From Pseudisothecium myosuroides (Eukaryota; Streptophyta; Bryopsida; Hypnales; Lembophyllaceae): a stretch of 64,000 nt of DNA. The stretch spans positions 1,860,001 to 1,924,000 of the forward strand of contig OX637295.1 in the NCBI GenBank assembly GCA_951799445.1. Direction: 5' to 3'. Of the stretch, positions 1 to 11,999 are shown piece by piece. Every line of letters starts with the position of its first letter. Positions within the stretch are counted from its first letter, which is position 1. A program made the translations under genes and the position numbers. The notes beneath the pieces were generated by a model. The model saw nothing but the letters and a program-made list of their open reading frames with translations. It was not told the DNA's origin and did not search any database.

Positions 1-2610
1 CTTAAAAAAATTTGGACATCCTATTTTTGGAATTTTATGTTTAAGCTAGTGCATTTCTAACACATCACAACCTCGATCACAACGCACTAAAGACAAATAT
101 GTACAAAATAGACAATGTATATTAGAATTTAGAGGGTGTCAATTTTATAGAACAAGCTTTAGATTTAGAATTACCTTATTCCAGAGTGGACACTCTAAAA
201 TTAATTGATATTTTTTCCTATACAACTAATAGAATGAAAAAATTTCAAATGGCAATTGCATTCAATGGATAGGGTTAAAGAGGTAGTTAAAGAGAATCTT
301 CATGTTGAAGGTACTCTTGTGAGCCTCATGTTGTTTGTTCTCTAAAAAATTCTAAATTCAACCATATTTCCTAAATTTAAAATACCAACAACATCACAAT
401 CACTTTTAATTCCAAGGCACATCAAAGCTTGAGATTGAAAAATCTATGAATCTTGTGCATTTTTGTAAATTCACTTCAAGGTGTACCTATAGCGTAAAGA
501 CACCCTATACCAAATTGATTTTCACAAAGAGACCTACTTTATCCTACTTAGACAAAGCTTCAACCTATGGTGTATAATTTTTTTTGAATTATTAGTCTTC
601 CAAAGGTTCAAAGAGATAGATGATAAATAATATTTAATATCTGTCAGTTGGACTACTCTTCTTTCCTCGGAATGATGTGGAATATTTCACATCATTTCAT
701 ACCCCATCAATAATTATGGGGGTCACTTGGCAAGAGGTATGAGAATGGCGGAAGATTTACAAAAAATAGTCAATAAAAAAAATCAGTAATTAGAAGCAAT
801 AAAAGAGTAGTATTCAAAATTGTCAGTAAGAAACACAATAAAAAAATGCAATTATCAAAATCAATTAATAAAATGCGTAGTTAACAAAATTAAAATAAAA
901 AAGCGTAGTATTTATAAAATACAATAAAAAAAATGCAGTAATCAATAGTAGTAAATACTACTAGATGAATTTTGTGGAAAGGACTCAAAGGCAACAATGG
1001 TGAACGCTACTAAATATTACGAGAGTATTTGTTTACATGATTGATTGTATATAAGTAAGTTGTCAGAATTCAGTTCTTTTAGAAAATTTGAAATTATTGT
1101 GAATTTTTGAATATAAAGTAAAAGAGTTCTTATATGAATATAAAATGTGCTTAAAAAATATAAAAATTTCTTTATAGATTTACACTATATTGCAAAAAGC
1201 CATGGTGTAAAAATATTTACCATCTCATTCTAAATTTAAAAAATCAACGTCTTTGGTAATAGGTCCAACGTTCAAATAGAAAAATAATATTCAAATTTAG
1301 AATATTTTAAAATTTCAAATTGGAATAGAAACTAGAAATGATAAGCTATATTTAATTAGCTAGTTCCAAATTCAGAACTGATCATTTTTATAGCTAAAAT
1401 TTAGATCCAAAGAAAAGAATAGAAATTGCTAAAATAACCTACACTAAATGATCCATGGATTTGCCATTTTTCACTTAGGAAAGTAAAAAATATCACAAGG
1501 AAAGAATGTACAACATCTTTAATTGTGTTTGAAGGCTCCCTTGAAATGATTTGGATCAAAAAAAAAAATTTACATTCAGAAGACCTCTATGAAATCATCC
1601 AGTGGATGCACAACATCTTCTTAAGCTTTTCAAAGTTAATCCAAAACGCCGGAGCCCTAAGCTAATTTCAAAGAGGCTTCAAAGATAGAAAAAATATTTT
1701 TCCATCTAATTTTGAGGGTGAAATCTTTGAACTTGGTTCCAAATAAATGAAGTTAGGCGGTCCCTCCCAATGATATTCTTTGACTTTCCTACATCAAAAA
1801 TTGGCAAATCTATAGATCTATCATTGTCTAGTGGATTTTGGCAATTTCTATTCCTTTTTCTAAATCTAAACTAAAGCCATAAAAATGATTGTTTTTTATT
1901 TGATTCAAACTAATGAAATAAAGCTTAAAAAGTTTAGTGCCTACACCAACTTGACATCTAAAAAAGTTTCCAAATTTGATTATTTTATTGCTATTTGATC
2001 TTTGGGCCTATTACCATGGAGTGCTAGTTTTTTAATTTTAAAAAAACAGGGTAAATTTTTCTACCAACATATTCTACAATATAGAATCTACCTAGGAAGA
2101 AAGTTTTTTTAGCAGACTTTGCACTCTAATATTTCATATGAATTTTTTAAATGTTTTTCAAAATCCATAGTAATTTCAAAATTTCAAGAAAAAAACTGAA
2201 ATTCTTATGACTCATAGAAGACATGAAAAGATCTTTGGGAAAAAAAATTCAATCATAGATAAGATAGGAGGTGTATGAAGCAACCTTTCACCAACCAATT
2301 TGCAATTTTGAGAAGTTTGACTTCCTGAAATTTTTTTATTGAACTTTCCTTGATAAACAAATGGCAAATTGGCATTTAATCCAAGTGGTTTCTTTACTTT
2401 TTGGACCTACTTAGAATTAATTATGAATTTGAAGCAGGAATCACAAAGGGGCTCTAAATGCGTCTCTCCCCTAAATGATATGTTCATTGTTGGTACATTG
2501 ATGAATACAATTGGTACATTGAGAAAGCAATATACACCTTTGTGTTAAAGAATGCTTTTAGAGCTTGAATTGTTTTAGGAACTCCTACCCGACTTGGTTG
2601 CAAAATGTAT
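1..2610. other. AT-rich intergenic DNA, no gene seen
   Basis: The stretch is strongly AT-rich with frequent A and T runs and stop codons in every frame. I saw no coding exon, RNA gene or clear terminal repeat. In particular no minus-strand kinase-like segment is visible that could complete the lectin receptor kinase exon at 3.9-5.2 kb. Confidence 0.6.
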
Positions 2611-2720
2611 ATAGGGAGGCATGGCCAAGAGGGCATTTTAGCCTAAGATGGCACGTGCCTCAAGTCTGAAGATAGGTACCGTCATGGGCTAAAATGACCG
2701 AGTGGCCATGCTTCCAGCTA
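2611..2720. repeat. Short inverted-repeat (MITE-like) element
   Basis: Two imperfect inverted arms of about 30 bp lie at 2615-2645 and 2685-2715. They share the core GCATGGCCA and, further inside, CATTTTAGCC. The unit is about 105 bp and its family is not recognised. No target duplication was established. Confidence 0.5.
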
Positions 2721-2870
2721 CATTAAATAGTGGACTATTAGCTAACTGTAGGGAAGAGTGACATCATTGGGGTTTTCTTATAGTCACTGGCACTATAACA
2801 AAAAAATTCCAGTGCTTGGCACCAGAAGAAATGCCAACCCATGGAAAATGGACTTTCTAACTAGTTTCTA

Positions 2871-3587
2871 GGGTCATTGCAAGAAATACCTGCTGGTTTT
2901 GGCTCAAAACGGCCATAGTACTCGAGTACTGTGGCTTTTGGAATAATTTTTTCTTAAATAAAATAAAATATGGATAATTTTTAAAGCATTAAAAAATGAT
3001 ATGTGCAAAAATTCAGACCTAAAAAAATTTATCTCTAAGAGTTATGCACGGTCAAAGAGGGTTGAAAAATGCAAAAATATAGACACTTTGGAATTTAATT
3101 CTTAGAAAATAGTAAAAATTCAAAAAATTCTCAAAAAAAGGCCATTTTTTTTAACTTATAGATGCTCTTTTTCACCTTTGGAAAAATAAAATTGTGTTCT
3201 CTACACTTGCGCAAAGGTAGTGCACTTTGAACACATGTGGAAGGTGGAAAATTTACTATTTTTAGAAAATCCTTAGTAGGCTTGTGTAACTTTAGTAGAG
3301 GTCCTAGTATACCAATTTTGAGCTTCAAATTCTCATTTTTGGGTCAAAAATAGTACTAAAACCCCTCAAAATGGCCAAGGTAGACATCCAATCGGGGGCT
3401 GTTTAAAAATAGTAAAATAATTTTAAGAACAACCCAAAAAATTACTCACCATTTCTGCAACTACCACATGCACCTTCATTGCAAGTTTCATAGAAAATGG
3501 ACAAACGATGCAAAGGTTATGAGCAAAAAATCACATGTCCAAGGTCAAGGGGACCAAAAAAAGGACAAGTGTTTCTTGCAATCACCC
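2871..3587. mobile_element. TIR element, GGGTGATTGC family, copy 1 (717 bp)
   Basis: The left end reads GGGTCATTGCAAGAAATAC and the right end, reverse-complemented, reads GGGTGATTGCAAGAAACAC. The flanks carry a possible 4 bp duplication TCTA (2867-2870 and 3588-3591). Two further copies of nearly the same net length occur at 23482 and 35470, which supports a family. The interior is non-coding, so the element is non-autonomous. Confidence 0.6.
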
Positions 3588-3709
3588 TCTACTCTATTCA
3601 AAGAAGAAAATCACAAAAGAAGTCGATATTCCAGTGCTTAACGGGAGCATATAAAGAAACATTAAAGTTTGATGAAGTGTTTACCGGTCCATCCTTCCTT
3701 CCAAGTTTG

Positions 3710-3852
3710 AGGTAGATGCACCAGTTCCCGTCCGAGTACCCCATTCCGTCAGCATGTACAAATGCAGTACATTCTAGAAAGAAAATGTGTGCCTTAAATT
3801 TGCCACATACTGATGGAATGGGATACACGGATGGGAATTAGTGCACCTACCT
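3710..3852. repeat. Imperfect inverted repeat beside the lectin kinase exon
   Basis: Arms of about 47 bp at 3710-3757 and 3806-3852 pair with a few mismatches; both contain a CCCATTCC(A/G)TCAG core. About 49 bp separate them. The repeat ends roughly 75 bp from the donor site of the truncated lectin receptor kinase exon, so it may mark the junction where foreign repeat DNA replaced the rest of that gene. No target duplication was defined. Confidence 0.55.
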
Positions 3853-3925
3853 TAACGGCATCTCCCTAAGATGGTTGTCCAAAAGTCAATGAAACGTCTA
3901 ATTCTTAAAAAACTCGAGTTCTCAC

Positions 3926-5171
3926 CTTCGAAAGAGCCTTTGTAAACAACTCCTGATCCACCACGTCCAAGCAGATTTCTTTCATCAAAGTTCCTGGTTG
4001 CCTTGCGGAGCTCGTTATACGAAAAGACCCGTGGTCCTGTGGAATACCCTAAAGCAGTGTATCTGGTGGATGGCTTCGCAAATGAAAAGATGGACCAGAG
4101 AATCACCGAAGCAGCAAGCGTTGCAAATAGAACTCCTCCTGTGGTTATGCTAACCCATGTCCTTGACCTCAAATAGCGAAGCATCATTTGGAGCTTAGAC
4201 TCTGATATGTCGGTGCTGGAGAAGCTCCAGGACAAGAGCTCATGCTCTTCCAAACGACCGTGGACACCTGAGTTTCCCCAGAACGAGAGGTACACGTCAT
4301 CTCTGGTCGACTTCGGAAATCTGTAATTGGAAATGAGCAACAGAGGTTGCGAAGGTTTGGGATCTGATCTGTCTGCCATCCTGATTTCTAGTGTCTCAGA
4401 TGAGCTATCGAAATCAATCCAAGCCGTCAATATTCTCCCATTGGAGAAATACGAGCAGTGCGTGTCATTGCCACAAAGGTTGTGGGTGTACGCTTCCAGA
4501 TCATATTCATGTTCAATGTTTTTCCCTACCCGGATGAAGTTATTGCTGAGCCTCTGCTTGAGATTCGGAATGTAATCTGTCTCAAAATTCACGTTAAAGC
4601 CTGGAGGAGTGGCTGTATCTAATTGAGTTTGTATCGGTATCCGCCTGCATGCACCAACCGTTTCCGGTAGGGAGACCACCTCGTCCAGGATAGTCATGGG
4701 TAATTTAGGGGTGATGAGAAAGCCGAATCCGGTCCCTTCCAAGGCTTTATTATTGTAATCCCAAGGCAAGTCGTGCATGGTGAAAGTGAAGGAGAAAGAG
4801 GTGCTGAAGGAAGCCACTCTCCCAGTTGCTTCATTTCGAATGTGGACCGCTTTCCTGTAATACAGAGCTCCACAAGACCCTCTGAAAGCAAGCGTCGTGG
4901 CACCTGCGTTGATGATGTATGAACGGTTGGCGGCATTGTATGCAGCATCTCTAAATGTGAAGAAGTCGTCCCGAGACTCAGGCGAGAATGAAGGGAAAGA
5001 GAGCTGTGTGTCTGCCGTTGCAGTGGAGAGAAAGAACGCAAACAAGAAGGTGAGACGTAGAACGTTAACTGTCTTTGGGGACAACATTGAATCCATCATT
5101 TGTGCAATTGTGGTGACCTTATCTCGATAGTGCTCCCGCGAGACCTCCAAGTTACCTAGCTCCACTGACAC
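3926..5171 (-). CDS. L-type lectin receptor-like kinase, first exon only (kinase core missing)
   Basis: This exon encodes an extracellular legume-type lectin domain, a membrane span and the beginning of a cytoplasmic Ser/Thr kinase. Such proteins sit in the plasma membrane and act in cell-surface perception. Counting from the first Met, a signal peptide lies near residues 25-53, the lectin domain near 57-318 (closing on the usual SWSFSS), the membrane segment near 339-364, a juxtamembrane FSYNELRKATRNFDERNLLG near 383-402, and the glycine-rich loop GRGGSGVVYKG near 402-412. The frame then meets a donor (GAAG|GTGAGA) at 3926. Kinase subdomains from the ATP-binding lysine onward are not visible in the remaining 3.9 kb. 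Met25 or Met26 is an alternative start. The gene is either truncated or continues past a very long intron outside the window. The lectin motif around 195-203 departs from the usual metal-binding sequence. Confidence 0.8.
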
Positions 5172-5233
5172 CTAGCTAGCTACCGCAGGCTCGGGGATCA
5201 TCTCTGACTGATCTGGTTCAGCCGATCGAGAAC

Positions 5234-5243
5234 ATATATAATC
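5234..5243 (-). promoter_or_regulatory. TATA box for the lectin receptor kinase
   Basis: On the minus strand an ATTATATATG motif lies about 65 bp upstream of the first in-frame ATG at 5171. The surrounding 200 bp are less AT-rich than the neighbouring repeats, as expected for a promoter and leader. Confidence 0.5.
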
Positions 5244-5699
5244 ACTTAGCTTTTGCTCGCTATTCCAACTGAATTGACGCTCGCTCACCCCTGCGCAACG
5301 TTCCCAACGCATCCCCAATGGCAAGTTGCCCTCGATCTTCGCACCTCTCTAGGCACATGTCCACTTTCCTGGAGCTTCGATCTTCAGTCGACGAAGTGTA
5401 ATAGTCATGCCCAACCGGGAATCGAATTCCCCTGTAGAGTCTCTACTTGTTGACTGCTTCGTTGTCGCCCTCAACTCTGAAAGCAGTGTCAATCTGATTT
5501 CCGTGGCATGAAGTAGATCGAAGGTCCTTGCATTTCTGATTCAAGTTCCGTCGACTCACGATGAAAGAGCTTGCGAGGGGGGCAAACATCGTGACCACGT
5601 TGGTGTTGAATTCAGGCGCCTACGGCGGCTACCCAAACCTTTGAATACGGAGAGCGTACGAGAATAATAAATAGGCCACGATGTGTGAGCCGGCAACTT

Positions 5700-5925
5700 G
5701 GACAGTATTACAGTAGAAGCTCTCTTAGTGCATAATATGCAGTAAGAGAGGTCGTATTTTGAAGCATTTATTTGTGAACAGTAGTTGGAGGTCCTATAGT
5801 GAAAGGCCACGTTACCCAGATTTTAGTACATGTATAACCTCTCCAACTGCATAAACTTCTTTTAGTGCATAGTCCTAGCACTACGCACTAAAAGAGGTTG
5901 TATTGTATAAGCCAGTACCACACTA
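5700..5925. repeat. Pair of small hairpins, MITE-like
   Basis: Two hairpins with related stems (CTCTTAGTGC and CTTTTAGTGC, each meeting its complement) lie at about 5712-5745 and 5857-5895, with a smaller inverted match between them (TTGGAGG / CCTCCAA). I read this as one decayed inverted-repeat element. Its exact borders and family are unknown. Confidence 0.4.
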
Positions 5926-6031
5926 GTCAGAGATGATTGAATGGCACCATAGCAAGCAACGTGGGGAGTCCATTCCCCTTTTAAAAAAATTTAGGGACCT
6001 ATATAGAAAAATTGAATGTCTCCGTCAGAGC

Positions 6032-7530
6032 ATTGTACTGTACAATAGGGTCCAAGTGAAAATGGCGTTTTTGCATTCCCAAGGAAAGAAATTTCAGTGC
6101 TGCCAACTTTGACACCCTTATGAGGGCTGAAATTTATTTATTTTACCATGAAATTTTTGGCATGGGATCATTTTGATAGTAATAACATGTGTGAAAAATT
6201 TCAAATCAAAAGATTCACACAAAAAAATATATTTGAAATCTACCAGCATCTGTAGATTGTAGTTGTGAGAAACAATTTCACTACTACCAACTTTGACACT
6301 ATTCCGACTTCCGAGGGCTAAAAAATTGTTTTTTTACCATGAAATTTTTGTCATGAGATCATCTGTATGTTAATAACATGTGTGCCATATTTCAAGGTCA
6401 AAAGAGTTACACAAAAAAAATTATTCTAATTCTATCAACATGTGTAGTTGTGAGAATGATTTTTTACATATTTGTGAAACTTTGACCATAAAATGACACT
6501 ACCCGAAGGGCTGAAAAAATCATTCTCACAACTATACATGTTGGTAGAATTAGAATATCTTTTCTTGTGTGACTCTTTTGACCTTGAAATATGGCACACA
6601 TGTTATTAACCCCTAAAGGACCATAAGGCCACCACATGGCTTCTACATCTACATTTGTAAAAACTTTGATATGTAAACCTGACTAATAGTTTGTAAGCAA
6701 CAAAGAGACCCTAAATGATTTTCTTTGCTGAATCCATTGGCACAATCCGATCAAGAAATAATTGAGTGTGCAATTTTTGGTGAATTTTTTGAGAGTGGAA
6801 AAGGCATTGTGGGCCAAAACTTCACATTCTCATATCTTTTTTTCTACATCTCAAAATGATTTGAAAAAAAATACTCATCAATATTATAATGATATACACA
6901 TATGGAAAAAAAATCAGAATTTTTGGAGCACTTTTGAGCATTCCGATTCCAACATTTTGATTTCAGCGTATATAGAAATTACTCCCTAACTGAACATCTT
7001 TCATCAATCTTGTCAATGGTGGCATTTTCTCAAAAGTTGTGCAATTTTGTTGATTTTTTTTCCATAGGAAAGCTAAATAAGTCTTGATTCATTTCAATGG
7101 TGGCAATCATCAAAATTATTCCACACAAATGAGATATTATGCTTGTTATAAGAGCTAGTCAAGAAAACAAGGACTATGCTCAGACCCCCCTTGTCCTTTA
7201 GGGGTTAACATAAAGACGATCTCATGACAAAAATTTCATGGTAAAAAAATAATTTTTTAGCCCTTGAAATAGTGTCAAAGTTGGTAGTAGTGAGATTGTT
7301 TCTCACAACTACGCATGTGGTAGATTTCAAATATCTTTTTTTGTGTGAATCTTTTGACCTTGAAACTTGGCACACATGTTATTAACATAAAAAATGATCT
7401 TGTGCCAAAAAAATTGTGATAAAAGAACAATCTTCAACCCTTGAGAGAATGTCAAAGTTGGCAGCACTAAAATTTCTTTCCATGGGAATGCAAAAACGCC
7501 ATTTTCACTTGGACTGGCCTTATTGTACAA
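6032..7530. mobile_element. Foldback element with long inverted arms, interrupted by a TTAA element
   Basis: The sequence from about 6041 (TACAATAGGGTCCAAGTG) inward is repeated in reverse complement up to about 7530 (CACTTGGACTGGCCTTATTG). The arms are several hundred bases long. They include repeated phrases around CCAACTTTGACA and CACACATGTTATTAA. The arms flank a 595 bp TTAA element at 6610-7204. No protein is encoded. Confidence 0.65.
6610..7204. mobile_element. TTAA-target TIR element, 595 bp, nested in a foldback
   Basis: The ends read CCCCTAAAGGACCA and, reverse-complemented, CCCCTAAAGGACAA. They are bounded by TTAA at 6606-6609 and 7205-7208. The opposite arm of the host foldback (7368-7400) still has the uninterrupted sequence CATGTTATTAACATAAA, so the TTAA duplication can be read directly. 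The interior does not resemble the 920 bp relatives at 15068, 19381, 35710 and 62960; only the ends are shared. It encodes no transposase. Confidence 0.8.
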
Positions 7531-7532
7531 TA

Positions 7533-8125
7533 TCCTCCCACAAAGGTTGACGCCCCCTTTTTGGACCAGTCAATTTTTTTGGCATTACTCATAATACAAT
7601 TGAATTGTTTTGTTTCCCTTGATCAACATTTGAATCTTAAAATCCCTCTCAAGCATACCAAATTTTCAGTTCCAGAAAAACAAAAATCCATTATTGGTGA
7701 AGTTTTTCATTTTTTTCATAGTTTTACAATAAAGAGATATGAATTTTCAAAAATTTGAGCACTATTGATGCAAACACTCAAACCAAAAATAGAGAGAATA
7801 GTGAAAAAAATTTGGAGATGCTCTTTGAAGGAAAGATGTGTATATGGATGTTTCCTACATATCTTTGCAATCAAATTAAAAAAATTCCTCACCAATTTTT
7901 TTTTTGTGAATTTTCATGTAAAACCACGAGAATTTTTTTTGAAAAAATTCACCAAAAATGGAGTTTTGTTTTTTTGGAAATGAAAATTTGGTATGCTTGA
8001 AGGGGATTGCATAAGACACAAATGTTGATTAAGGGAAACAAAAAATTTCAACTATATAATGAGCATTGCCAAAAGAAATGAGTAGTCTAAGAAAGGGGCA
8101 TCAACTTTTGTTGGAATGGCCTGTA
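7533..8125. mobile_element. Inverted-repeat element (about 590 bp) adjoining the foldback
   Basis: Arms begin near 7534 (ACAAAGGTTGACGCCCC) and end near 8121 (complement of ACAAAAGTTGATGCCCC). Each arm is about 200-250 bp and contains an AAGCATACCAAATTTTCA-like segment. Related sequence recurs at 52.2-53.4 kb. Short open frames inside show no protein motifs. Confidence 0.55.
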
Positions 8126-8400
8126 GAGAAAGTGGTGTCATCATCATCTGACACTTGTATGCCCATTGTATGGAGAAAAGACTCCAATTCCTTTTTGAGA
8201 TTGCCATAAACTAACCCATAAATAACGTCTCGGTCGTTTTGTGGCTTACGAATGACAAAGAATCTTTCTATGTAGGATAGAAGAATAGATGTTCATCCTT
8301 GGAATTTTGTGTGAAAAAGGGAGGTCTTTGCCCTTTTTTGCCCAAATTTTTTGCCCAAATTTTTTATATTGCTAAAAATAGCAATCTGGTCCTTTAGGGG

Positions 8401-9166
8401 TCAAAAAAATTATGGCCTAATATGTTTTTTTTTTTTGTAACCAATCAATCTGGGCAGATTAGAAAAAATCATTTTTTTCAAAAACAAATATTTGAAACTA
8501 GTTTTCTAGATTTCTATATACGCGGAAAGCTTTGAATCATTCCATTTTTATCAATGAGTCAAAAGTTATAAGGAATTTTAGTTTGCGGACAGTTTTCGAT
8601 CTTCTACTCTAAAATAAACTTTGAAGTCATTTATTCACTCAATTTTCAATATTTTTTGAAAAAAAAAATCACAAGATTTAAATTGTTAATTTCAACATTA
8701 CAACCATTGGGATTGACATTTTTCAATTCCATAATTAAACTCTTAACAGTTTTGTATTTTGAATCATTATCTACTTCTTCCTATTTCCTATTGTTTTCCT
8801 ATATGTTGTACAATTCCAAATGATTTGAAAATTTTAAAGCATGTAGCCAACATGTTTAGGAAAAAGAATCTAAAAAAGCACCACCATTTTGGACATTTTT
8901 TCATAGAAAAGTGAGCTTGTGAAGTGCAGCTGCCTTGTTTTTCGCAGGGCCAAAATAATAAATTTAATGAATTTGAATGTTTATATCTTGCAATCCATGT
9001 GGAGGATATTTCTAAAAAAATTACCACGTGTTCTCAAGTAATCATACTACAAGATCCTATGGTTACATGTGTCAAAAAAAGTTTTTTTTCAAAAATTTGA
9101 TACTTATATTAAGAATGGCAGTTTTTGAGTGTTTTCAGTGAAAACATAGTTATGGAACTTTAGGGG
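8401..9166. mobile_element. Left-truncated, diverged copy of the 920 bp TTAA element
   Basis: The interior follows the same order of landmarks as the full copies: GTTATGG-like segment, GGAAAGCTTTGA, a TTCCAT block, GGCAGTTTT near the right end. It ends AACTTTAGGGG followed by TTAA (9167-9170). About 165 bp of the left side are missing. The bases before the break (8387-8400, TCTGGTCCTTTAGGGG) look like the right end of a further element. Confidence 0.6.
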
Positions 9167-9837
9167 TTAATACTGAAACTTTGCTACCCACATTCTAAGA
9201 ATGTCTTGAAAGTGAAATGGGCATGTTCATTGGTGTGTCTACTATAACATTCTTAAAATCACCTCTTCACATTTTAGGGGCCCATTTGCTATTCAAGGGA
9301 GAATGAGATGCATTCAAGGATTAGTGATCCATTATTCATTATTATTACTGCCAAGTCTGGTTTCCGAGGTACATTTGTCTCATTCCATTGGATAGTCAAA
9401 AAAGTGTTATATCTCATAATGTTGTCCCTCTTTCTACACCCTTAGATTAGCAAAAAGTACATATATGGATGTTTATGATGAACTATTAGAATTTAGCATC
9501 ATGTCCCATAGGACTCTTGAGTCTAAGCCCAACTCTAGAACTGATTATTAAATCCTTTACTTTTATTGACGCAATTCCATTCATGTGTTGAGTTCAACAT
9601 TTGAAAGCAAACTTCTCAAGTCTTGAGTTGCAAATCCGCATTATAGTTGTAAAGTAGCAGTCTTCAAATACATGCCACACAATTTCTACATTGCAATATC
9701 ATTACAAGAAAAATGGGACCTAAAGAGGACCGCGAAACTCAATAGTGATGTCACCCGCTAATTTTTTTTTAATATTTTTTCCAATAAAAATCTTTTTCTT
9801 AATGATTTAATAATTGCAGTTGTTGTTGGTCAAAATT

Positions 9838-9974
9838 CACTAGTAGAAAACGCAAGAATTTTGACAGAATTCTGTTGATTTGGACGCGTTGTCTTGGTCA
9901 CTTTTTTGTTGATTTCAAGACAATGCGTCCAAATCAACAGAATTCTGTCAAAATTCTTGCGTTTTCTACTAGTG
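9838..9974. mobile_element. 137 bp CACTA-type hairpin element
   Basis: A near-perfect inverted repeat with ends CACTAGTAGAAAACGC and its complement; the arms are about 60 bp. ATT occurs on both sides (9835-9837, 9975-9977), matching the 3 bp duplication of CACTA/EnSpm elements. The symmetry continues a little beyond (GTTGGTCAAA outside both ends), so a larger palindrome may be the true unit. Confidence 0.6.
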
Positions 9975-9989
9975 ATTTGACCAACGAGG

Positions 9990-11590
9990 ACCGTCCTTTC
10001 TTGGGTTTTTTTGGTGTTTTTGTTTTGTTTTTGTTTTTGTGTTTTTGTTTTGCAACAGTAACATCACTACTGTACTGATCTAGTTTTGAGAGCCTTCTGT
10101 AGGCCTCATATTAATTTTCTTGTAATGCTTGGAGGCATATCATGATTGTTGGCATGACTAGTTTTTACATTATTTCAGTGATTTACTTGTCTTCAAAGCG
10201 ACTCAGGAATGTTATCAAATTTTATTGAGCTGCAGTGATACAAAATTTGGAATTTTAGCACCAGTTTGTGCATTCAATGTTTTAGCACCAGTTTGAGACT
10301 CTAAAGGTGTGTGCACACTTGGTGTTTGATAACAGCGGTCATAAAAGCGTAATACCTCTGACAAAGATGGAGAGGTGCAGGTTTTAAGGAAATACTTTTT
10401 TTAAGTTGATTTGGGATTGGTTCGACATAATCAGGGTTATCTTAACCCCTTTAGGATGTGGAGACCCTGTCTGGGCCTCGGTTTCCAGTATTTGACATTT
10501 TCGTGCTAATTCCCTTACGTATTGGACAAAACATAAAACTAGAAACACCTTGGCAAAGTTGTGGAGCTAATTATGAGATTAAAAACAAAAGTAAGAAATT
10601 AAAGTAGAAGCTATGCTTGCGTAAAGAGCATGTTCTATGTATTCGCAGTGAATACAAGGTCTTTCTTGTAGAAGGCATCGCATCAAGTGTACTATGTTGG
10701 AAAGTATGCATACTCTTTTGGCTACCGGCAAGAGCAGTTAAAATCAGTTGCCCTACGTGATCCACTGCATTGTAGAGATTGTGTGTTGGCAAGCAAATTT
10801 GCCTTGAATTCTTCAATGCACTTGCTTGAAACTCCAAATTTACTAATTATGGACATTCTTTGTAATTGAAAGTGTATTGGCTTGCAGCCAATACTTGTTT
10901 ATTTTTAATTTAATTTTTATTTTATTTGATCCAAAATGATGATTATGATCCATTCTAACTCAAAAGAGTATATTTGGACTACATTTATATCATATTTTTA
11001 TCATTTACTAGCAAATGTGATGTTAATTCTGAACTGGATAGTAGTCCTTAATTAATTAAATTGGAAATTTGAGTTTTATGATGGAATTTTTTGAAACAAA
11101 TGGGAATTTGAAAAAGAAGAAATGTCATGGAGTCACATACCCGCTTCTAATTCCCATGCTTAGTTCATCCAATTGAAATCCAACGATACATTTTGAAGAT
11201 GTCGTGAACCACTATTTATCTTCAATTATTATAAAATGAGAATTTTAAACAATGTGGGTGAATTTAAGAATCCAAAAGTATTAGTATTCCAAATTAAACC
11301 ATAACTATGAATTAGGGAGTTTTTCGATCATTAGATAATGATGGAAACGTTTGGAGTTTAGGGTGAAGAACTGAAAAGTGCAAATAGAAAAAAACAGAAG
11401 AAAAATTGTAGGGAAAAAATAGGGGTTTCAAATTAAAATTACTTTAAGCAAGAATTGGTAAAGTGGCCAAATTAGGCAACGGAAGAGTGGTGATAAAATG
11501 AAAACAAAAATTTAACAATGTAGAAAAATGAAATAAGAATGAAATAGGAAACCAAAAAGATATCAATTACAAAAAAATACAAAACCAATT
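9990..11590. other. Intergenic, no supported gene
   Basis: AT-rich sequence with T-rich runs near 10000-10060 and a lone TTAACCCCTTTAGGA at 10443 that resembles a TTAA-element end but has no partner. No exon or RNA gene is recognised. Confidence 0.5.
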
Positions 11591-11611
11591 TGAAAACAAA
11601 AGACTACAGGT

Positions 11612-11992
11612 AGCAATCGTGTTCAATGTAGAACTTCAAACCTAATTTTGGCATGATTGGATAATTTAGTTCAAAAAACTTTGAACTAAGAGAAGTTGGT
11701 AAATCACACTAACCTCCATCTCCAAAAAAGCGTTTGAGATTTTGAGATTTGAATAAAAAGTTATGAACAAAATGAATGGACATTTTCTTTGACATTTTCA
11801 AACACTCTCTCTGAATTTTGTCCATAACTTTTGATTGGCGGCTCAAAATTACAAACAGATTTTTGGAGATGAAACTTAGCTTGATTATGCAAAAAAATTT
11901 AGTTTTTGAAGAAAGTTATTCTACTATGCCAAAATTAGGTCTAAAATTGTACAATGAATACAATTCCTACGTTTTGACTATGAGCGGCCGCA
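11612..11992. repeat. Hairpin family copy (diverged)
   Basis: Inverted arms meet around 11800 and contain ACTTTTGATTGG / AAAGTTATGAAC and GGTCTAAAATT / AACTTCAAACC. The same arms occur at 14005-14520 and 33437-34046. Both arms are shorter and more diverged here. No coding content. Confidence 0.5.
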
Positions 11993-11999
11993 GGTTCAA

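Noticed and set aside
8215..8400. Small TTAA element with left end CTAACCCATAAATAACG
   Set aside because: The left end match is weak and no TTAA flank is present; only the right end at 8400 is convincing.
10443..10457. TTAACCCCTTTAGGA as an element end
   Set aside because: No partner end or shared interior.
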